Shown in pieces: positions 59,061 through 64,000 of a DNA stretch of 64,000 nt. A model generated the notes under the pieces. That model was not told the DNA's origin, ran no database searches, and saw only the letters and a list, made by a program, of their open reading frames with translations. Within the stretch, counting starts at the first letter, position 1, and the number at the start of each line of letters is the position of its first letter. Origin of the DNA: Hydractinia symbiolongicarpus (lineage: Eukaryota > Cnidaria > Hydrozoa > Anthoathecata > Hydractiniidae); contig NC_079885.1 of the NCBI RefSeq assembly GCF_029227915.1, forward strand, positions 16,131,001-16,195,000, read 5' to 3'. A program made the translations under genes and the position numbers.

Positions 59061-59510
59061 ATTGACTTTTTCACGTTAAATTATTTATCATTACGACTGT
59101 GACGTATCTTTTTTACGCAATAGCCGCTGAGTAAATCAAGTAAGGGACGTGATTAGAAGTTTCTTTCCCTTCAAAACGGCTACGATCTGGCTGCAATAAA
59201 TGCGCCACGTCGCAAATGAATGGATTACGAGCGTCAGACAAAGAAAATGGCGATGTAGTTAATTTGCTAATTAACTTTGTCATATGAAAATTAAGTCTGC
59301 AAGTACCCTAGATTGCCTTCGTTGAAACTTTTTACCGGAAATCTTAAAGCGCATTATTGTCGTAAAGAATCGATAGCGCTTAGAAAGAGCTTTCAAATGC
59401 ACATAAACACGATCTATTTCCGATCACCCAGTCAAGAAATATGACCTTTAAAGTTTGAACCATTTTTGATGTAATGTGCTAATAAATCGTAGATATCTGC
59501 CCGTATGCTT

Positions 59511-59628
59511 GTCTACGACCATACCACGATGAACACACCTGTTCTCGCCGATCACGGAAGTTAAGCATCGTCGGGCCGGGATAGTACTTGGATGGGGGGC
59601 CGCCTTGGAACTGCCGGTGTCGTAGGCT
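59511..59628 (+). rRNA. 5S rRNA, copy R66 (118 nt)
   Basis: Class A. T38 missing, A90G, G97T, C104G; one-unit duplicate of R65. Confidence 0.92.
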
Positions 59629-60078
59629 ATTGACTTTTTCACGTTAAATTATTTATCATTACGACTGTGACGTATCTTTTTTACGCAATAGCCGCTGAGT
59701 AAATCAAGTAAGGGACGTGATTAGAAGTTTCTTTCCCTTCAAAACGGCTACGATCTGGCTGCAATAAATGCGCCACGTAGCAAATGAATGTATTACGAGC
59801 GTCAGACAAAGAAAATGGCGATGTAGTTAATTTGCTAATTAACTTTGTCATATGAAAATTAAGTCTGAAAGTACCCTAGATTGCCTTCGTTGGAACTTTT
59901 TACCGGAAGTTTTAAAGCGCATGGTTGTCGTAAATAATGGATAGTGCTTGAAAAGAGCTTTCAATTGCACATAAACACGACCTATTTCGGATAATCCAGT
60001 CAAGAAATATGACCTTTAAAGTTTGAACCATTTTCGATGTAATGTGCTAATAAATCGTAAATATCTGCCGGTATGCTT

Positions 60079-60197
60079 GTCTACGACCATACCACGATGA
60101 ACACACCTGTTCTCGTCCGATCACGGAAGTTAAGCATCGTCGGGCCGAGATAGTACTTGGATGGGGAACCGCCTGGGAACTCCCGGTGTCGTAGGCT
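60079..60197 (+). rRNA. 5S rRNA, copy R67
   Basis: 119 nt, class A with CCGGTATGCTT. G70A and G89A, identical to R40. Confidence 0.96.
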
Positions 60198-60639
60198 ATT
60201 GACTTTTTCACGTTACATTATTTATCATTACGACTGTGACGTATCTTTTTTACGCAATAGCCGCTGGGTAAATCAAGTAAGGGACGTGATTATAAGTTTC
60301 TTCCCCTTCAAAACGGCTAAAATCTGGCTGCAATAAATGCGCCACGTCGCAGATGAATGGATTAAGAGCGTCAGACATGCGATGCAGTTACTTTGCTAAT
60401 TAACTTTGTCATATGAAAATTAAGTCTGAAAGTACCCTAGATTGCCTTCGTTAGAACTTTTTACCGGAAATCTTAAAGGGCATGGTTGTCGTAAATAATG
60501 GGTAGCTCTTGAAAAGAGCTTTCAAATGCACATAAACACGACCTATTTCGGATAATCCCGTCAAGAAATATGACCTTTAAAGTTTGAACCATTTTCGATG
60601 TAATGTGCTAATAAATCGTAGATATCTGCCCGTATGCTT

Positions 60640-60758
60640 TTATACGACTATACCACGATGAACACACCTGTTCTCGTCCGATCACGGAAGTTAAGCATCG
60701 TCGGGCCGGGATAGTACTTGGATGGGGGACCGCCTTGGAACTGCCGGTGTCGTAGGCT
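60640..60758 (+). rRNA. 5S rRNA, copy R68 (altered 5' end)
   Basis: 119 nt in a 561-bp unit. G1T, C3A, C10T, G97T, C104G, identical to R38 and R39, 17 kb away. Confidence 0.92.
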
Positions 60759-61208
60759 ATTGACTTTTTCACGTTAAATTATTTATCATTACGACTGTGA
60801 CGTATCTTTTTTACGCAATAGCCGCTGAGTAAATCAAGTAAGGGACGTGATTAGAAGTTTCTTTCCCTTCAAAACGGCTACGATCTGGCTGCAATAAATG
60901 CGCCACGTAGCAAATGAATGGATTACGAGCGTCAGACAAAGAAAATGGCGATGTAGTTAATTTGCTAATTAACTTTGTCATATGAAAATTAAGTCTGAAA
61001 GTACCCTAGATTGCCTTCGTTGGAACTTTTTACCGGAAGTTTTAAAGCGCATGGTTGTCGTAAATAATGGATAGTGCTTGAAAAGAGCTTTCAATTGCAC
61101 ATAAACACGACCTATTTCGGATAATCCAGTCAAGAAATATGACCTTTAAAGTTTGAACCATTTTCGATGTAATGTGCTAATAAATCGTAAATATCTGCCG
61201 GTATGCTT

Positions 61209-61327
61209 GTCTACGACCATACCACGATGAACACACCTGTTCTCGTCCGATCACGGAAGTTAAGCATCGTCGGGCCGAGATAGTACTTGGATGGGGAACC
61301 GCCTGGGAACTCCCGGTGTCGTAGGCT
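61209..61327 (+). rRNA. 5S rRNA, copy R69
   Basis: 119 nt, class A with CCGGTATGCTT. G70A and G89A, as in R67. Confidence 0.96.
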
Positions 61328-61777
61328 ATTGACTTTTTCACGTTACATTATTTATCATTACGACTGTGACGTATCTTTTTTACGCAATAGCCGCTGGGTA
61401 AATCAAGTAAGGGACGTGATTATAAGTTTCTTCCCCTTCAAAACGGCTAAAATCTGGCTGCAATAAATGCGCCACGTCGCAAATGAATGGATTACGAGCG
61501 TCAGACAAAGAAAATGGCGATGTAGTTAATTTGCTAATTAACTTTGTCATATGAAAATTAAGTCTGCAAGTACCCTAGATTGCCTTCGTTGGAACTTTTT
61601 ACCGGAAATCTTAAAGCGCATTATTGTCGTAAAGAATCGATAGCGCTTAAAAAGAGCTTTCAAATGCACATAAACACGACCTATTTCCGATCACCCAGTC
61701 AAGAAATATGACCTTTAAATTTTGAACTATTTGCGATGTAATGTGCTAATAAATCGTAGATATCTGCCCGTTTGTTT

Positions 61778-61896
61778 GTCTACGACCATACCACGATGAA
61801 CACACATGTTTTTGTCCGATCACGGAAGTTAAACATCGTCGGGGCGGGATAGTACTTGGAGGGGGAACCGCCTGGGAACTCCCGGTGTCGTAGGCT
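61778..61896 (+). rRNA. 5S rRNA, copy R70
   Basis: 119 nt, class B. C29A, C34T, C36T, G56A, C67G, T84G, G89A; the most changed member of the R41/R46 type. Confidence 0.91.
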
Positions 61897-62346
61897 ATTG
61901 ACTTTTTCACGTTACATTATTTATCATTACGACTGTGACGTATCTTTTTTACGCAATAGACGCTGAGTAAATCAAGTAAGGGACATGATTTGAAGTTGCT
62001 TTCCCTTCAAAACGGCTACAATCTTGCTGCAATAAATGCGCCACGTCGCAAATGAATGGATTACGAGCATCAAACAAAGAAAATGGCGATGTAGTTGCTT
62101 TGCTAATTAACTTTGTCATATGAAAATTAAGTCTGCAAGTACCCTAGATTGCCTTCGTTGGAACTTTTTACCGGAAATCTTAAAGCGCATTATTGTCGTA
62201 AAGAATTGATAGCGCTTAAAAAGCGCTTTCAAATGCACATAAACACGACCTATTTCCGATCACCCAGTCAAGAAATATGACCTTTAAAGTTTGAACCATT
62301 TTAGATGTAATGTGCTAATAAATCGTAGATATCTGCCCGTATGCTT

Positions 62347-62465
62347 GTCTACGACCATACCACGATGAACACACCTGTTCTTGTCCGATCACGGAAGTTA
62401 AGCATCGTCGGGCCGGGATAGTACTTGGATGGGACACCGCCTGGGAACTCCCGGCGGCGTAGGCT
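62347..62465 (+). rRNA. 5S rRNA, copy R71
   Basis: 119 nt, class A. C36T, G88A, G89C, T109C, T111G. Confidence 0.95.
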
Positions 62466-62915
62466 ATTGACTTTTTCACGTTACATTATTTATCATTACG
62501 ACTGTGACGTATCTTTTTTACGCAATAGCCGCTGAGTAAATCAAGTAAGGGACGTGATTAGAAGTTTCTTTCCCTTCAAAACGGCTACAATCTGGCTGCA
62601 ATAAATGCGCCACGTCGCAAATGAATGGATTACGAGCGTCAGACAAAGAAAATGGCCATGTAGTTAATTTGCTAATTAACTTTGTCATATGAAAATTAAG
62701 TCTGCAAGTACCCTAGATTGCCTTCGTTGAAACTTTTTACCGGAAATCTTAAAGCGCATTATTGTCGTAAAGAATCGATAGCGCTTAGAAAGAGCTTTCA
62801 AATGCACATAAACACGATCTATTTCCGATCACCCAGTCAAGAAATATGACCTTTAAAGTTTGAACCATTTTTGATGTAATGTGCTAATAAATCGTAGATA
62901 TCTGCCCGTATGCTT

Positions 62916-63034
62916 GTCTACGACCATACCACGATGAACACACCTGTTCTCGTCCGATCACGGAAGTTAAGCATCGTCGGGCCGGGATAGTACTTGGATG
63001 GGGGACCGCCTTGGAACTGCCGGTGTCGTAGGCT
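62916..63034 (+). rRNA. 5S rRNA, copy R72
   Basis: 119 nt, class A. G97T and C104G; the R65 type without the T38 deletion. Confidence 0.96.
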
Positions 63035-63484
63035 ATTGACTTTTTCACGTTAAATTATTTATCATTACGACTGTGACGTATCTTTTTTACGCAATAGCCG
63101 CTGAGTAAATCAAGTAAGGGACGTGATTAGAAGTTTCTTTCCCTTCAAAACGGCTACGATCTGGCTGCAATAAATGCGCCACGTAGCAAATGAATGGATT
63201 ACGAGCGTCAGACAAAGAAAATGGCGATGTAGTTAATTTGCTAATTAACTTTGTCATATGAAAATTAAGTCTGAAAGTACCCTAGATTGCCTTCGTTGGA
63301 ACTTTTTACCGGAAGTTTTAAAGCGCATGGTTGTCGTAAATAATGGATAGTGCTTGAAAAGAGCTTTCAATTGCACATAAACACGACCTTTTTCGGATAA
63401 TCCAGTCAAGAAATATGACCTTTAAAGTTTGAACCATTTTCGATGTAATGTGCTAATAAATCGTAAATATCTGCCGGTATGCTT

Positions 63485-63603
63485 GTCTACGACCATACCA
63501 CGATGAACACACCTGTTCTCGTCCGATCACGGAAGTTAAACATCGTCGGGCCGAGATAGTACTTGGATGGGGAACCGCCTGGGAACTCCCGGTGTCGTAG
63601 GCT
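63485..63603 (+). rRNA. 5S rRNA, copy R73 (last copy in window)
   Basis: 119 nt, class A with CCGGTATGCTT. G56A, G70A, G89A; the R40 type plus G56A. Confidence 0.95.
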
Positions 63604-64000
63604 ATTGACTTTTTCACGTTACATTATTTATCATTACGACTGTGACGTATCTTTTTTACGCAATAGCCGCTGGGTAAATCAAGTAAGGGACGTGATTATA
63701 AGTTTCTTCCTCTTCAAAACGGCTAAAATCTGGCTGCAATAAATGCGCCACGTCGCAAATGAATGGATTACGAGCGTCAGACAAAGAAAATGGCGATGTA
63801 GTTAATTTGCTAATTAACTTTGTCATATGAAAATTAAGTCTGCAAGTACCCTAGATTGCCTTCGTTGGAACTTTTTATCGGAAATCTTAAAGCGCATTAT
63901 TGTCGTAAAGAATCGATAGCGCTTAAAAAGAGCTTTCAAATGCACATAAACACGACCTATTTCCGATCACCCAGTCAAGAAATATGACCTTTAAATTTTG
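63604..64000 (+). other. Partial 5S spacer at the right edge
   Basis: Downstream spacer of R73, including both T runs and ending in TTTAAATTTTG, just upstream of where the TATA-like box of the next unit would lie. It shows that the array continues to the right. Confidence 0.9.

Larger units (their letters stand above)
22123..64000 (+). repeat. 5S rDNA tandem array, right arm (73 copies, R1-R73)
   Basis: Seventy-three 5S genes read rightward. Most units are 569 bp. Exceptions are the 677-bp R1-R2 interval (109-bp spacer duplication), 545-bp intervals before R15 and R20 (24-bp spacer deletion), and 561-bp intervals before R35, R38, R39 and R68 (8 bp shorter). This arm is more varied than the left: nine genes are 118 nt, several have altered helix I ends or A boxes, and only R23 matches the consensus exactly. 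The sequence ends in the spacer upstream of a further unit. Confidence 0.98.

Noticed and set aside
1-64000. CRISPR array
   Set aside because: The regular period is 569 bp, and both the gene and the intervening spacer repeat. There are no short repeats with unique spacers and no cas genes.
1-64000. Satellite DNA or transposon array
   Set aside because: Each unit contains a complete, foldable 5S rRNA gene with pol III signals. No transposase, long terminal repeats or target-site duplications are seen.

Overview
The window is a 64-kb tandem array of 5S ribosomal RNA genes with no protein-coding genes. I count 112 gene copies by eye: 39 on the minus strand (L1-L39, 1-22122) and 73 on the plus strand (R1-R73, 22123-64000). 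Almost all lie in a 569-bp unit made of a 119-nt gene and a roughly 450-bp spacer. The array runs off both ends of the window.

The RNA-sense consensus starts with GTCTACGACC and ends with TCGTAGGCT. It folds as a standard eukaryotic 5S rRNA: positions 1-9 pair with 110-118 (helix I), 16-21 with 57-62 (helix II), 67-72 with 103-108 (helix V), and a GNRA-type tetraloop D sits at 87-90. The pol III type 1 internal promoter is present (A box about 50-64, intermediate element 67-72, C box about 80-97). A TATA-like TAATAAAT lies at -31 to -24. A T5 run lies 7-11 nt after the gene and a second T6 run 49-54 nt after it. The gene reads as animal-type, so an invertebrate is my best guess, but the phylum cannot be fixed from 5S alone.

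Layout: the left arm (L1-L39) reads leftward and the right arm (R1-R73) rightward, so the arms are divergent. They meet at a single blunt breakpoint at 22122/22123, where the start sites of L39 and R1 are 560 bp apart. A 109-bp mosaic duplication lies about 650 bp to the right of the breakpoint. Both arms are built from duplicated multi-unit blocks: 1706 bp (3 units, once in each arm), 2845 bp (5 units, three times in the right arm), 6256 bp (11 units, left arm), and a longer repeat of L1-L9 at L15-L23. Five copies match the consensus exactly (L7, L10, L25, L36, R23). All nine copies with a 1-nt deletion are in the right arm.

Variant notation throughout: RNA-sense consensus base, position in the 119-nt gene, observed base. 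Promoter class A has GTATGCTT and class B has GTTTGTTT in the eight bases before +1. Helix pairings are inferred from the general eukaryotic 5S model. All differences were read by eye, without alignment software. The short open reading frames in the window are chance translations of the spacer and antisense 5S and are not annotated as genes.
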